DNA from: Bacteroidales bacterium UBA3143
GTDB lineage: Bacteria > Bacteroidota > Bacteroidia > Bacteroidales > Dysgonomonadaceae
DNA length: 64,000 nucleotides
NCBI GenBank assembly: GCA_002364735.1
Contig: DEZB01000001.1
Location: 85,550 to 149,549, forward strand
Reading direction: 5' to 3'
Each line of letters begins with the position of its first letter. Position 1 is the stretch's first letter. This document shows positions 1-8,257 of the stretch, piece by piece. The position numbers and the translations under genes were made by a program. Under the pieces are notes generated by a model that was not told the DNA's origin, searched no databases, and saw only the letters and a list, made by a program, of their open reading frames with translations.

Positions 1-1
1 T

Positions 2-1324
2 AAAACCATATCATGGATAATGGTGTTGGTTTTTCTTCCCATCGTGGGATTGGTTATTTACGGTTTCTTTGGTCAAGATTATACGAAGCGGCGCACCATC
101 TCAAAACGGATGTACAGTAAAATAAAGAAAAGACCACTGGCCGAACTCAATTCCTCCGAATTGGTGCACTATCCTTCCCAACATTTAGAATTAATAAAAC
201 TTCTTCGCAATTTAAATCAAGCACCTCTATTGTATGGCAGCTCCGTTGATTTTTTTGTTGCAGGCCGAGACAAGTTTGACAGCCTGTTTCGTGACATAGA
301 TAAAGCCACTGAACATATCCATGTTGAATATTATGTTTGGGATGATGATGTGGTTGGGAATCATTTCAAGAACTTGTTAATTAGAAAATCGGCAGAAGGG
401 GTTAAGATAAGAATCATTGTTGATGCTGTAGGTTCGTGGCGTTTGAAGAGAAACTTCTATGAAGAGTTCCGCTCCGCAGGAATTGAAGTAGAAGAGTTTA
501 TGAAAGTTAAGTTCCCCATGTTTACTTCGCATGTCAATTATCGCAATCATAGAAAGATTGTAGTGATAGATGGAAGGATTGGTTATGTTGGTGGTATGAA
601 TGTTGCGGATAGATACATCAATGGCGTGTCATGGGGAAACTGGAGAGACACCCATCTTCGTATTGAAGGAAAAGGTGTTCAAGGACTTCAGTCAGTCTTT
701 TTGATAGATTGGTTTTTGGTAAGCAAGTCGCTTATTACAGCGCGCAAATACTTCCCGCTTTTAGATAACTTTGGCGATAACTTAATGCAGATTGCATCAA
801 GCGGTCCCTATAGTTCTGCACGAGAGATTTTACAAGGATTTATGCATGCCATTTTTAGCGCAAAGTCTTCTATCTTTATTCAAACTCCTTACTTTATTCC
901 TCCAGAAGGTCTGTTAGAAGCTTTAATATCGGCATCAGCCAGAGGGGTTGATGTTCGACTCATGGTGTCGCGCAAGTCTGACACTGTGATGGTGCAACTT
1001 GCTTCAAGGTCTTATTTCAAAAAACTGATGATAGCTGGAATAAAGGTTTACTTTTATGAACCTGGTTTTATGCATTCAAAATTGACTGTCATAGACGATT
1101 CGTTAACACTAATTGGTTCTGCTAACTTTGATGTACGCAGCTTTGAACAAAACTTGGAGGTTGAAGCATTTATCTATAACAAAGAAACAGCATTACGGGG
1201 CAAAGAGATTTTTATTGAAGATCAAAAAAGCTCTACAGCTATAGTTCTTCGTGATTGGTTGAAGCGTCCAGTATGGTTACGCTTCAAAGAGTCATTCGTT
1301 CGTTTGTTCACTCCTTTATTATAA
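2..1324 (+). CDS. cls: Cardiolipin synthase (phospholipase D family), 5' end cut by window
   Basis: Membrane enzyme that condenses two phosphatidylglycerols into cardiolipin. The reading frame is open from base 2 and runs into a hydrophobic segment (VLVFLPIVGLVIYGFFG), so the true start and the first membrane helix lie left of the window; the first in-frame methionine is not taken as the start. Two HKD motifs of the PLD superfamily are visible: one in the middle (HRKIVVIDG, followed by GYVGGMN) and one near the C-terminus (HSKLTVIDD, followed by LIGSANFD). Both are intact, so the enzyme should be active. The stop codon is almost directly followed by the shikimate kinase gene. Family assignment is firm; only the missing N-terminus is uncertain. 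Confidence 0.93.
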   Translation, partial: KTISWIMVLVFLPIVGLVIYGFFGQDYTKRRTISKRMYSKIKKRPLAELNSSELVHYPSQHLELIKLLRNLNQAPLLYGSSVDFFVAGRDKFDSLFRDIDKATEHIHVEYYVWDDDVVGNHFKNLLIRKSAEGVKIRIIVDAVGSWRLKRNFYEEFRSAGIEVEEFMKVKFPMFTSHVNYRNHRKIVVIDGRIGYVGGMNVADRYINGVSWGNWRDTHLRIEGKGVQGLQSVFLIDWFLVSKSLITARKYFPLLDNFGDNLMQIASSGPYSSAREILQGFMHAIFSAKSSIFIQTPYFIPPEGLLEALISASARGVDVRLMVSRKSDTVMVQLASRSYFKKLMIAGIKVYFYEPGFMHSKLTVIDDSLTLIGSANFDVRSFEQNLEVEAFIYNKETALRGKEIFIEDQKSSTAIVLRDWLKRPVWLRFKESFVRLFTPLL

Positions 1325-1330
1325 GTGTGT

Positions 1331-1870
1331 ATGAAAAATATTTTTTTAATTGGATATATGGGTGTAGGTAAAACTACTGTTGGAAAACTTTTAAGTGCTG
1401 AGTTGGGTATGGAGTTTATTGACTTAGACAAATATATTGAAAAAAGATATCGGAAATCTATACCAGAGCTTTTTGAGAAAAAAGGAGAAGCTGGCTTCAG
1501 GAAAATAGAGTGTGAAATGTTGCGAGAGATAGCCACATTTCAAAATGTTTTGATTTCTACTGGAGGAGGTGCACCTTGTTTTTTCGACAACATGGACTTG
1601 ATGAACAGAATGGGTGTAACTATTTATATAAAAGCCTCTGTTGATCAATTGGTTTCACGCTTGTTGTCATCTAAGAATGTGCGCCCTTTGGTGCAAAATA
1701 AAACTCCCGAAGAGTTGAGAGAGTTTGTGGAACAACATTTAGCACAACGAGAAAACTACTACGCTAAGGCCATGATCATCTATGAAAATAAGCAGCTTGT
1801 ATCTCGTGCTCATGTTAGTGAAACTGTAGATGCAATAAAGGAAATGATTCAAGCATATATAAGGAATTAA
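1331..1870 (+). CDS. aroK: Shikimate kinase
   Basis: Cytoplasmic enzyme of aromatic amino acid synthesis that phosphorylates shikimate at the 3-hydroxyl with ATP. The protein opens with the P-loop GYMGVGKTT, followed by FIDLDKYIE (substrate and metal binding) and the STGGGAP motif; the lid arginine region (NVRPLV) is also present. At about 179 residues it has the usual length. I chose the ATG at 1331 rather than the GTG six bases upstream because MKNIFLIGYMG is the usual family N-terminus. It begins a few bases after the cardiolipin synthase stop, so the two are probably co-transcribed. Confidence 0.95.
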   Translation: MKNIFLIGYMGVGKTTVGKLLSAELGMEFIDLDKYIEKRYRKSIPELFEKKGEAGFRKIECEMLREIATFQNVLISTGGGAPCFFDNMDLMNRMGVTIYIKASVDQLVSRLLSSKNVRPLVQNKTPEELREFVEQHLAQRENYYAKAMIIYENKQLVSRAHVSETVDAIKEMIQAYIRN

Positions 1871-1893
1871 TTTATAAAAACGTGAACATAAAA

Positions 1894-3102
1894 ATGATAT
1901 ATCAACCCATTAAAACCACTTCATTCGTTGTTAGAGAGTTTTTGCAGAAAGTAAACAGAACTCACGCATCATTGATTATTGGTGTCCCCAAAGAAAATAC
2001 TAAATTTGAGAAACGCTTGGCACTTACACCAGAAGCAGTTGCACTATTAGTTGATGCTGGTCATAAAGTTATTTTAGAGTCGGGTGCTGGAAACTCTATT
2101 AATTATTCAGACACCTATTATGCAGACTCAGGAGCTATAATAGTTAACTCTCGTGCTGAAGTATTTGAAGCAAGTTTAATTGTAAAAATATCTCCCCCAA
2201 CATTATATGAAGTTAAATTGATGCGCCCCCGCACAACTGTTCTATCTTTTTTACAGCAACCCTTGCTTTCTTCTTTGGTTTTAGAGGCTATGTCAATTAA
2301 AAGAATTAATGCCTTAGCTTATGATTTAGTATATGATGAGGAAGGCACTTCACCTTTTGTAACGGCCATTTCGGAAATTGAAGGAGCCTCGGCTATTACT
2401 CTTGCTGCAGAACTGATGAGTAATGCCAATGGAGGTAAAGGGATTCTAATGGGAGGAATTCCAGGTGTGTCTCCTACTGAGGTTGTTATAATGGGTGCAG
2501 ACATTGCCGGTACAATTGCAGCGCGTGCCGCTTTGGCTCTGGGAGCATTGGTTAAAGTGTTTGATAATGATATTAATAAACTTCGATTGATTCAACATAG
2601 CTTGGGACGACCTTTGTTTACATCAACCCTGCAACCAAATGTATTAAGAAACACATTCCGATCGGCCGATGTGTTAATTGGCGCGATGGAATACATAAAT
2701 CAACCCCATCGAGACAGAATATCTGCGGATTTGATTCGCGAGTTAAAAGAAGGTGCCCTCATAATTGATTTGCGCCTTGCACAGGGAGGATGTTTTGAGA
2801 CAACAATGGAAGCTTGCATTCCTGGTGCGCCAACAATATTCGAGAAGTATGGCGTACTTCATTTCTGCGAAATGAGCATTAGTTCGCGCGTATCAAGAAC
2901 CGCTTCTATAGCTTTAAGCAATGTTTTCTCCAACCTGTTTCAAAACATGGCCAATAGGGGGGGCGTAATTGGATTGGCACAAAGTAGCAGGGGGTTTTCG
3001 TCGGGCTTCTATATGTTTGCTGGCAAAATGGTAAACCCTTATGTAGCAAACCTTTTTAATTTGCCTGTTAACGATATAGGACTGTTTCTGCCTGGTTACT
3101 AA
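1894..3102 (+). CDS. ald: Alanine dehydrogenase (AlaDH/PNT family)
   Basis: NAD-dependent enzyme interconverting alanine with pyruvate and ammonia. The N-terminal AlaDH/PNT motif GVPKENTKFEKRLALTP is clear after an extension of about 30 residues, and the Rossmann glycine motif lies in VVIMGADIAGTIAARAAL. The extension is longer than in classical alanine dehydrogenases, and a pyridine-nucleotide-transhydrogenase-like role cannot be excluded. An in-frame GTG at 1882 is an alternative start. The gene ends convergently with the MATE gene on the other strand, with a 4-bp overlap of the two coding ends. Confidence 0.85.
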   Translation: MIYQPIKTTSFVVREFLQKVNRTHASLIIGVPKENTKFEKRLALTPEAVALLVDAGHKVILESGAGNSINYSDTYYADSGAIIVNSRAEVFEASLIVKISPPTLYEVKLMRPRTTVLSFLQQPLLSSLVLEAMSIKRINALAYDLVYDEEGTSPFVTAISEIEGASAITLAAELMSNANGGKGILMGGIPGVSPTEVVIMGADIAGTIAARAALALGALVKVFDNDINKLRLIQHSLGRPLFTSTLQPNVLRNTFRSADVLIGAMEYINQPHRDRISADLIRELKEGALIIDLRLAQGGCFETTMEACIPGAPTIFEKYGVLHFCEMSISSRVSRTASIALSNVFSNLFQNMANRGGVIGLAQSSRGFSSGFYMFAGKMVNPYVANLFNLPVNDIGLFLPGY

Positions 3103-4466
3103 TATTGTTTGTTCATTATTTTTCGTTGCACCAAGTAATACCACATAGTTAGCGTTGTTCCTTTAAAAATGGTAGTGATGCTAATTGCCCACCACACTCC
3201 GTTAACACCCATTTGTTGTGCTAATAACATTGCTAATGGTATTCTAATTGCATTAAGCGTTATACTGATAATTGCTGGTGGTGAGGTGCGACCAATTCCA
3301 TTGAACATACCTTGCGTGGTTAATTCTAACATCATGAAAACTTGTGATATTCCCAATATAAAAAGATAATCCCCACCAGCCATATATGCCTCTCTTTCTG
3401 GAACGAAAATAGAGAAAATATCGGATCCAAAGCATATAAAAGCTGCACTGAGAATTACTCCCAGTGACAACAAGAGCTTGAGTGTAAAGGTATATGCTCT
3501 TTTTGCTCTGTCCATTCTGTTTGCAGAGTAGTTTTGAGCCACAAAACTAACCAATGCTGTAGCAAAGCCCTCTGTTGTGTTCCAAGTGAGACCTTCTATT
3601 TGCCCCCCTGTGGTTTGGCTGGTCACTCCCAGGTGGCCGCCATGAATAGATGCAATACGAACTAAGTTCATATTGATTAGAGAGAAAAAAACATTCATTG
3701 CTGCAACAGGCAGACCCAATTTGAAAATCTTTTTTGTGTAGCTCGATTTTAGCTTTATTAGAAAAGGAAAATCGCCAAACACACCATTACGTTTTTTTAA
3801 ATGCCAAATGAATAGACTTAGAACTATAAGCTGAGAGAATGTTGTAGCATAAGCAGCTCCAGTTGATCCAAGAGCTGGAATTGGTCCATAACCAAATATC
3901 AATATTGGATCAATTACTATATTAAGAATAAGTCCAGTTGCATTATAATAAAAAGGAATATCACTTCGTCCTGATCCAACATATATACCCGAAAAATTGA
4001 GTATCATAAATACCATTGGGATGCTGAAGGATATAACACTTAAATAATCTGCTGCTTCAACGGAAATGGAAGGAGATAATTTGAAAAAATCAATAAACAA
4101 AAAGGGCATTGTTAGAAAAACAACGAAAAATATTACTCCCAGTATTATGGAAATGGTTGTTGTGTGTGAAGCGTAAATACTCGCTATGTCAAAACGCTTA
4201 ATGCCGATTGATTGTCCTATTGATACTTCAGCGCTTATCTTAGAAAACAATGCGAAGGAATGTACCATCCATATCAACATGCCCATAGCACCCACAGCGG
4301 CAACAGACTCGCTTCCCAATCTACCCACCCAAGCAAGATCAATAAGATTGTAAGCCATCTGAATAAAACTCGTTGCCATTAGGGGCAATGCCAATTTTAT
4401 TAGTTGGTGAGAGATTCTACCCGTTGTAAAATCGCGGTATTGGGCTTGTTTGATGTTGTTTGACAC
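3099..4466 (-). CDS. MATE family efflux transporter
   Basis: Inner-membrane multidrug/toxin extruder of about 455 residues with 12 predicted hydrophobic segments. The N-terminus (LALPLMATSFIQMAYNLIDL, then AWVGRLGSESVAAVG) is characteristic of the NorM/DinF superfamily, and the family pattern recurs in the second half (GLPVAAMNVFF). The cation used for antiport and the substrate cannot be read from sequence. It is convergent with ald and overlaps it by 4 bp. Upstream on its own strand, around 4586-4593, is a TACCTTTG core promoter, leaving a leader of about 120 nt. Confidence 0.9.
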   Translation of the reverse strand: MSNNIKQAQYRDFTTGRISHQLIKLALPLMATSFIQMAYNLIDLAWVGRLGSESVAAVGAMGMLIWMVHSFALFSKISAEVSIGQSIGIKRFDIASIYASHTTTISIILGVIFFVVFLTMPFLFIDFFKLSPSISVEAADYLSVISFSIPMVFMILNFSGIYVGSGRSDIPFYYNATGLILNIVIDPILIFGYGPIPALGSTGAAYATTFSQLIVLSLFIWHLKKRNGVFGDFPFLIKLKSSYTKKIFKLGLPVAAMNVFFSLINMNLVRIASIHGGHLGVTSQTTGGQIEGLTWNTTEGFATALVSFVAQNYSANRMDRAKRAYTFTLKLLLSLGVILSAAFICFGSDIFSIFVPEREAYMAGGDYLFILGISQVFMMLELTTQGMFNGIGRTSPPAIISITLNAIRIPLAMLLAQQMGVNGVWWAISITTIFKGTTLTMWYYLVQRKIMNKQY

Positions 4467-4585
4467 TAACTTCTTGTTTTCTATTTTAAATTATGACCTT
4501 ATTTAAATTTAATAGATCTGTTTTAGGATCACACTTTAAGTATTCTTTTTGAATGATGTATTATAGAATAAATCTTTGGGGGGCG

Positions 4586-4593
4586 CAAAGGTA
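4586..4593 (-). promoter_or_regulatory. Bacteroidota -7 element for the MATE gene
   Basis: On the minus strand this reads TACCTTTG, matching the TAnnTTTG core recognised by the Bacteroidota primary sigma factor. It lies about 120 nt upstream of the MATE start codon at 4466. No other promoter-like element is closer. Confidence 0.45.
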
Positions 4594-4767
4594 CAATTTT
4601 ATTATAAAAAATGCGCTACTCTTTTTTACATATCAAAACATGACGCTTATCAATAATTGCTTAGAAAACGAGTTTTACTTGAGCATCAATATTATTATAA
4701 TTTTCAACACATATCAATTTATAAATAAATAGTCATTCTATTTTATAATTCATTAGAATATTAGTCC

Positions 4768-5105
4768 AAAAACAGGTGGAAATTAAATCCACCGCGGTAA
4801 ATTGGACGTTCATCTGTTGAAAATGCAATCCACGACGGTGAAAATGTTTTGAAACACCAAAAATGATGCTTTTTGAAGCAAAAATGAAGAAAAATTGCGG
4901 TAATTGAAATAAAAGCAGTTTAAGAAGGATGGATTAACTCTTAAAATTTGGATTTTTACATCTAAAATTTAATTTACAGGGCATAGAAGGAGAAAAATAG
5001 GGCAATAAAACGCGAAAAACATGTTTTCAAACATTTTCACCGTGGTAAATGCAAGTTTCAACTGTTTTAAACATTTTATTCGGTGTGGAAATGTTTAGAA
5101 AAAAA
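4768..5105. repeat. 337-bp CACCGCGGTG-ended repeat element, copy A
   Basis: Noncoding element of about 338 bp. Each end carries two copies of an imperfect CACCGCGGTG palindrome about 45 bp apart, separated by a short hairpin of the type TTCATCtnnTGAAAA; the two ends are inverted relative to each other. Diverged copies of the same length lie at about 35311-35646 (opposite orientation) and 60898-61235 (same orientation). The palindromes in this copy have decayed (ACGACGGTG, ACCGTGGTAA). No transposase or clear target duplication is visible. It may be a MITE-like or structured-RNA element; I do not recognise it. Confidence 0.75.
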
Positions 5106-5196
5106 TCATCCTGCTTGAAAGTATATTTTAGAGTTAAGTGGCTCTTTTAGTATAGCTTGTTTTTTGCGCTATATCTGGGTGTTTTAAAATGAACTG

Positions 5197-5239
5197 AAAA
5201 AAAAACACCATAGAAAGCTAATTCTATGGTGTTTTTTTT
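5197..5239 (-). terminator. Bidirectional-looking intrinsic terminator after tRNA-Gly
   Basis: A 15-bp inverted repeat (AAAAACACCATAGAA paired with TTCTATGGTGTTTTT) with a six-base loop, A-tract on one side and T-tract on the other. It lies downstream of tRNA-Gly and ribH on the minus strand and is the likely end of that transcript. Confidence 0.8.
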
Positions 5240-5286
5240 GATTCTCATTAAAAGCTTTATTAAAAGCTGTAGCGTGAATCTGTGAG

Positions 5287-5359
5287 AGCGGAAGACGGGA
5301 CTCAAACCCGCGACCCTCAGCTTGGAAGGCTAATGCTCTATCAACTGAGCTACTTCCGC
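5287..5359 (-). tRNA. tRNA-Gly (anticodon TCC)
   Basis: On the minus strand this is a 73-nt cloverleaf. The acceptor stem GCGGAAG pairs with CTTCCGC, the D-arm reads AGCTCAGTTGATAGAGC, the anticodon loop is CTTCCAA giving anticodon TCC (reads GGA and GGG), and the T-arm is GCGGGTTTGAGTCCCGT. The 3' CCA is not encoded. It lies 15 bp after the ribH stop on the same strand, so it may be processed from the ribH transcript, which ends at the hairpin around 5197-5239. Confidence 0.95.
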
Positions 5360-5374
5360 AATATATATTATTTT

Positions 5375-5875
5375 TTATTCTTCTAAATCTAAATACTTCT
5401 CTTGCAATGCTATCATTTTTAATGCTGCAATTGCACAATCTTCACCTTTATTTCCATGACTACCACCAGCGCGTGCCTCAGCTTGTTCTTGATTGTTTGT
5501 AGTAAGTACACCAAATATGACGGGTGTGTCATATTCAAGATTCAATGTGGTGATTCCTTGCGTTACACTATCACAAACATAATCAAAGTGAGCAGTCTCG
5601 CCTTGAATGACGCAACCTAAAACAATCACGGCGTGAGCCATTGTATCTTCAATAAGTGTTTTTGCTCCAAAAGTCAACTCTACACTACCTGGCACATACT
5701 CGATAATGATGTCGTCTTCTGTAACTCCCGCAGCAATAAGCGTATCAACAGCTCCCATTAAAAGATTGTTAGTAACAGGTAAATTCCATTCTGAAACAAC
5801 AATGGCAATTATTTTATCTTTGCCCGATGGCAATTCAGCACTTTTATTGCGAGCTTTCTCTAAAATTGTCGACAT
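5375..5875 (-). CDS. ribH: 6,7-dimethyl-8-ribityllumazine synthase
   Basis: Penultimate enzyme of riboflavin synthesis, condensing 5-amino-6-ribitylaminouracil with dihydroxybutanone phosphate; it forms large cytoplasmic oligomers. The protein (166 residues) shows the diagnostic VLGCVIQGETAHFDYV segment, the substrate-binding VVSEWN near the N-terminus, the PGSVELTFGA loop, and the PVIFGVLTTNN strand. The start codon lies directly next to the stop of the TPR gene upstream (5877), so the two are one operon; the pairing of ribH with this TPR protein is common in Bacteroidales. Confidence 0.96.
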   Translation of the reverse strand: MSTILEKARNKSAELPSGKDKIIAIVVSEWNLPVTNNLLMGAVDTLIAAGVTEDDIIIEYVPGSVELTFGAKTLIEDTMAHAVIVLGCVIQGETAHFDYVCDSVTQGITTLNLEYDTPVIFGVLTTNNQEQAEARAGGSHGNKGEDCAIAALKMIALQEKYLDLEE

Positions 5876-5876
5876 G

Positions 5877-6572
5877 TTATTTTTGGCTTAGTTTAGCTTG
5901 CTCAATATATTTATCAGCCTCTTGTCCTTCAGGAGAGTTCATATATTTCTTTTTAAGCAGCTCAAATGTTTCTGTTGCTTTGTCATACTTGTCGGCATGT
6001 AGATATGCAAATCCAGCTTTTTTATAATAAATGGGAGATAACATATTGTCATCAGCCGTTTTCGCTGCTTTTATAAATGTGTCTGCAGCTTTTTCACTTT
6101 GTTCCAGATTCATATATACATCGCCAACTGCACCCGAAATAGCAGGAGTGACAAGTTTGTCTCCACCTTTAAATTTTTTGAGATAATCTAATGCTTTTTC
6201 ATTATCGCCTAATCTGCTATAGGATATTCCCGCATAAGCGCGTGCTAAATCAGCAGTTTTTGTTCCGCCATATTGATTCATTATTTCTTCAAACCCTATA
6301 TAATCGTTTCCATCACCAAAAAGAGCCAGAGAGTCTTGTCTGTTTTGGAAATAACGCTCTCCTTTATAAATAGCCGCTTGGGCATTTTCATTTTTTGGTT
6401 TTAAATATAGGTTATGGTATGCCAATACAGCCAATACAATAAGTATTACAGCACCCAAACCATACATGATGGCTTTTTGGTTTTTCTCAATAAATTGCTC
6501 TGAACTTGATAGTGCATCACCGATATTTTCTAAGTTTTTCTCGGTTCTCTCTTCGCTTTGTTTTTTTGACAT
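5877..6572 (-). CDS. Tetratricopeptide-repeat membrane protein (YfgM-like)
   Basis: A 231-residue protein with a charged cytoplasmic N-terminus, one membrane segment at about residues 34-55 (GLGAVILIVLAVLAYHNLYL) and a periplasmic region with several TPR-like helical pairs (for example ARAYAGISYSRLGDNEKALD and AGFAYLHADKYDKATETFEL). This layout resembles YfgM/Tol-Pal-type TPR proteins that act as scaffolds at the inner membrane, but no specific partner can be read from the sequence. It is the first gene of an operon with ribH and has a minus-strand TACTTTTG promoter core about 40 nt upstream. Confidence 0.85.
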   Translation of the reverse strand: MSKKQSEERTEKNLENIGDALSSSEQFIEKNQKAIMYGLGAVILIVLAVLAYHNLYLKPKNENAQAAIYKGERYFQNRQDSLALFGDGNDYIGFEEIMNQYGGTKTADLARAYAGISYSRLGDNEKALDYLKKFKGGDKLVTPAISGAVGDVYMNLEQSEKAADTFIKAAKTADDNMLSPIYYKKAGFAYLHADKYDKATETFELLKKKYMNSPEGQEADKYIEQAKLSQK

Positions 6573-6609
6573 TTTATATAGTAAAAAAAAGGTTTCTAAA
6601 TTGGAGAGG

Positions 6610-6617
6610 CAAAAGTA
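6610..6617 (-). promoter_or_regulatory. -7 element for the TPR-ribH operon
   Basis: On the minus strand this reads TACTTTTG, matching TAnnTTTG, 38 nt upstream of the TPR gene start. It faces the promoter of the divergent gene at 6753. Confidence 0.5.
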
Positions 6618-6669
6618 ACGGTTTTTGGGTAATAAATAAAATATAATGACCGTTTTTTTAATAAAGATA

Positions 6670-6701
6670 TTTGTGCCTCATTAATCTTTTAGCTAAGTTT
6701 G
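6670..6701 (+). promoter_or_regulatory. Bacteroidota promoter (-33 TTTG / -7 TAAGTTTG)
   Basis: TTTG at 6670-6673 and TAAGTTTG at 6694-6701 are separated by 20 bp, the spacing expected for Bacteroidota promoters. It drives the secreted DUF4468-like gene at 6753. Confidence 0.6.
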
Positions 6702-6752
6702 TAGTCAAAGGCTTAATGAGGAGCAATTTTTAATCATATATAATAAGAACAA

Positions 6753-7328
6753 ATGAAAAAAATTTTATTCATAATAAGCTTAATATTCATGTTTTTGGGC
6801 ACCAATGCACAGTCTACAAAAGAGAATGTTTTCACAAGTGTACCAGAAGTAAATGGGAAAGTTGTTTTTCAGCAATTTATTCATACACATCAGAGTTTAA
6901 GCGAAGATCAAAGTTATGCGATACTCTATAAATGGGGAAAAGATAATTATGCAAGCAACCCTCTTTTGTCAGGAATAAGATTTAATGATAGCGATCAAAG
7001 CATCACAGTAAGTTCAAAAGTAGAACTTTTATTACCAGAGAATAGTCAAGGAGTGCGTGAGAAAATGCTCATGAATTATCGTTTCGATGCAAATATTACA
7101 AATGTAGGTTGCGTATTAAAAGTGCGCGATATAACTTATCAGACTGTTAGAGAAAAAGGCAAAAGCATTTTTCCTAAATCAACTTCGGCAGAAGAAATGA
7201 TAACAGAAAATGCAATTAACTCAGTTTCCGATGATAAGGAGCTAAAACAAAACCTACGTAAAGGAACGCTCTATTTTTTGAATGAACTTTACAACGAAAT
7301 AAAGAAAGAGCTATCAGTCTCTAAATAG
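6753..7328 (+). CDS. Secreted DUF4468-like protein
   Basis: A 191-residue exported protein with a clear signal peptide (MKKILFIISLIFMFLGTNAQ, cleavage after NAQ). The mature part, with its VPEVNGKVVFQQFI opening and the later segment VGCVLKVRDITYQTV, looks like the DUF4468 (TBP-like fold) family frequent in Bacteroidales, whose function is unknown. It stands alone between the divergent TPR-ribH operon and the ribosomal protein operon, with its own promoter. The family call is from sequence feel rather than a profile match. Confidence 0.6.
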   Translation: MKKILFIISLIFMFLGTNAQSTKENVFTSVPEVNGKVVFQQFIHTHQSLSEDQSYAILYKWGKDNYASNPLLSGIRFNDSDQSITVSSKVELLLPENSQGVREKMLMNYRFDANITNVGCVLKVRDITYQTVREKGKSIFPKSTSAEEMITENAINSVSDDKELKQNLRKGTLYFLNELYNEIKKELSVSK

Positions 7329-7400
7329 TCTAATAATAGCAAGAAAGAAGTCTATTCGAAATTAAACGTTGCATCATTTATATTTTTATTTATCAAATTC

Positions 7401-7432
7401 TTTGGTAAGTAAAAAATATATGACTAATTTTG
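7401..7432 (+). promoter_or_regulatory. Promoter of the rpmB-rpmG-DUF4295 operon
   Basis: TTTG at 7401-7404 and TAATTTTG at 7425-7432 are separated by 20 bp, a good match to the Bacteroidota -33/-7 promoter. The leader to rpmB is about 60 nt. Confidence 0.7.
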
Positions 7433-7494
7433 CGCCCTGATTTCGTGGAAATAGTAGAATAAAAACGGAATATAAATAAAATAATAATAGAGCC

Positions 7495-7734
7495 ATGGCC
7501 AAGATTTGTCAAATAACAGGAAAAAGAGCAATGGTTGGAAATAACGTTTCACATTCAAATACGAAAACGAAACGAAAATTCAACGTAAATTTGTTCAAGA
7601 GAAAATTATATTGGGTAGAAGAAGAATGCTGGATTAGTCTTAATGTTTCTGCTGCTGGTCTTCGTACAATTAATAAAATAGGTTTAAACGCTGCATTAAA
7701 AAAAGCTGCAGACAAAGGATATCTTAATGCTTAA
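7495..7734 (+). CDS. rpmB: 50S ribosomal protein L28 (bL28)
   Basis: A 79-residue basic large-subunit protein starting MAKICQITGKRAMVGNNVSH, the standard L28 N-terminus, and ending in the conserved GLRTINKIGLNAALKKA region. It heads a compact three-gene ribosomal operon with rpmG 20 bp downstream and the DUF4295 gene after that. Length and sequence are normal. Confidence 0.97.
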   Translation: MAKICQITGKRAMVGNNVSHSNTKTKRKFNVNLFKRKLYWVEEECWISLNVSAAGLRTINKIGLNAALKKAADKGYLNA

Positions 7735-7754
7735 TTTATAGGAGCACAATAATT

Positions 7755-7943
7755 ATGGGAAAAAAAGCAAAAGGAAATAGGGTGCAGGTTATTTTAGAGT
7801 GCACGGAGCATAAAGAAAGTGGATTGCCTGGAACTTCGAGATATATTACAACGAAGAACCGCAAGAACACCACTCAAAGACTTGAATTAAATAAATACAA
7901 TCCAGTCTTGAAGAAAATGACATTACATAAAGAAATAAAGTAA
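7755..7943 (+). CDS. rpmG: 50S ribosomal protein L33 (bL33)
   Basis: A 62-residue large-subunit protein with the L33 signatures GNRVQVILECTEHK and TSRYITTKNRKNT. Only one cysteine is present and the zinc-binding CxxC pairs are absent, so this is the zinc-free (C-minus) form. It is the middle gene of the rpmB operon. Confidence 0.97.
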   Translation: MGKKAKGNRVQVILECTEHKESGLPGTSRYITTKNRKNTTQRLELNKYNPVLKKMTLHKEIK

Positions 7944-7955
7944 AACAGAGTAGTC

Positions 7956-8114
7956 ATGGCAAAAAGAGCAGTCGCAGGTTTTCGCGATAAAACAACAACA
8001 TCAGGACGTAGTCACACAAAAGTGATTAAAATGGTAAAATCAGATAATGGTTCTTACTCGTTCAAAGAAGAAATGGTACCAAATGAACAAGTTCAAGATT
8101 ATTTCAAAAAATAA
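7956..8114 (+). CDS. DUF4295 family protein (Bacteroidota-specific ribosomal protein)
   Basis: A small gene of 52 codons: MAKRAVAGFRDK at the start, then TSGRSHTKVIKMVKSDNGSY, ending VQDYFKK. It follows rpmG by 12 bp and is closed by a strong terminator, so it belongs to the ribosomal protein operon. DUF4295 proteins are restricted to Bacteroidota; from memory this family corresponds to the extra large-subunit protein named bL38 in a Flavobacterium ribosome structure, but I hold that identification loosely. The many basic residues and the operon position fit a ribosomal role. Confidence 0.9.
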   Translation: MAKRAVAGFRDKTTTSGRSHTKVIKMVKSDNGSYSFKEEMVPNEQVQDYFKK

Positions 8115-8133
8115 TCTTGGGTTAATAATATAT

Positions 8134-8169
8134 AAAAAAATCCTTGCGTGCGAATGCAAGGATTTTTTT
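8134..8169 (+). terminator. Intrinsic terminator of the ribosomal protein operon
   Basis: Stem AAATCCTTGC paired with GCAAGGATTT, eight-base loop, followed by a run of T. It lies 20 bp after the DUF4295 gene. Confidence 0.88.
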
Positions 8170-8183
8170 TGTTTTCTATTTTG

Positions 8184-8191
8184 TAGCTTTG
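8184..8191 (+). promoter_or_regulatory. -7 element for ftsY
   Basis: TAGCTTTG matches TAnnTTTG and lies 66 nt upstream of the ftsY start, just after the preceding terminator. A TTTG lies only 12 bp upstream, so the -33 part is not convincing. Confidence 0.4.
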
Positions 8192-8257
8192 TGTATTAGG
8201 GCGATTGTAGAAACATGTAGTTATGTTTTTAAATAGGTTATTGAAATTATTTATGTT

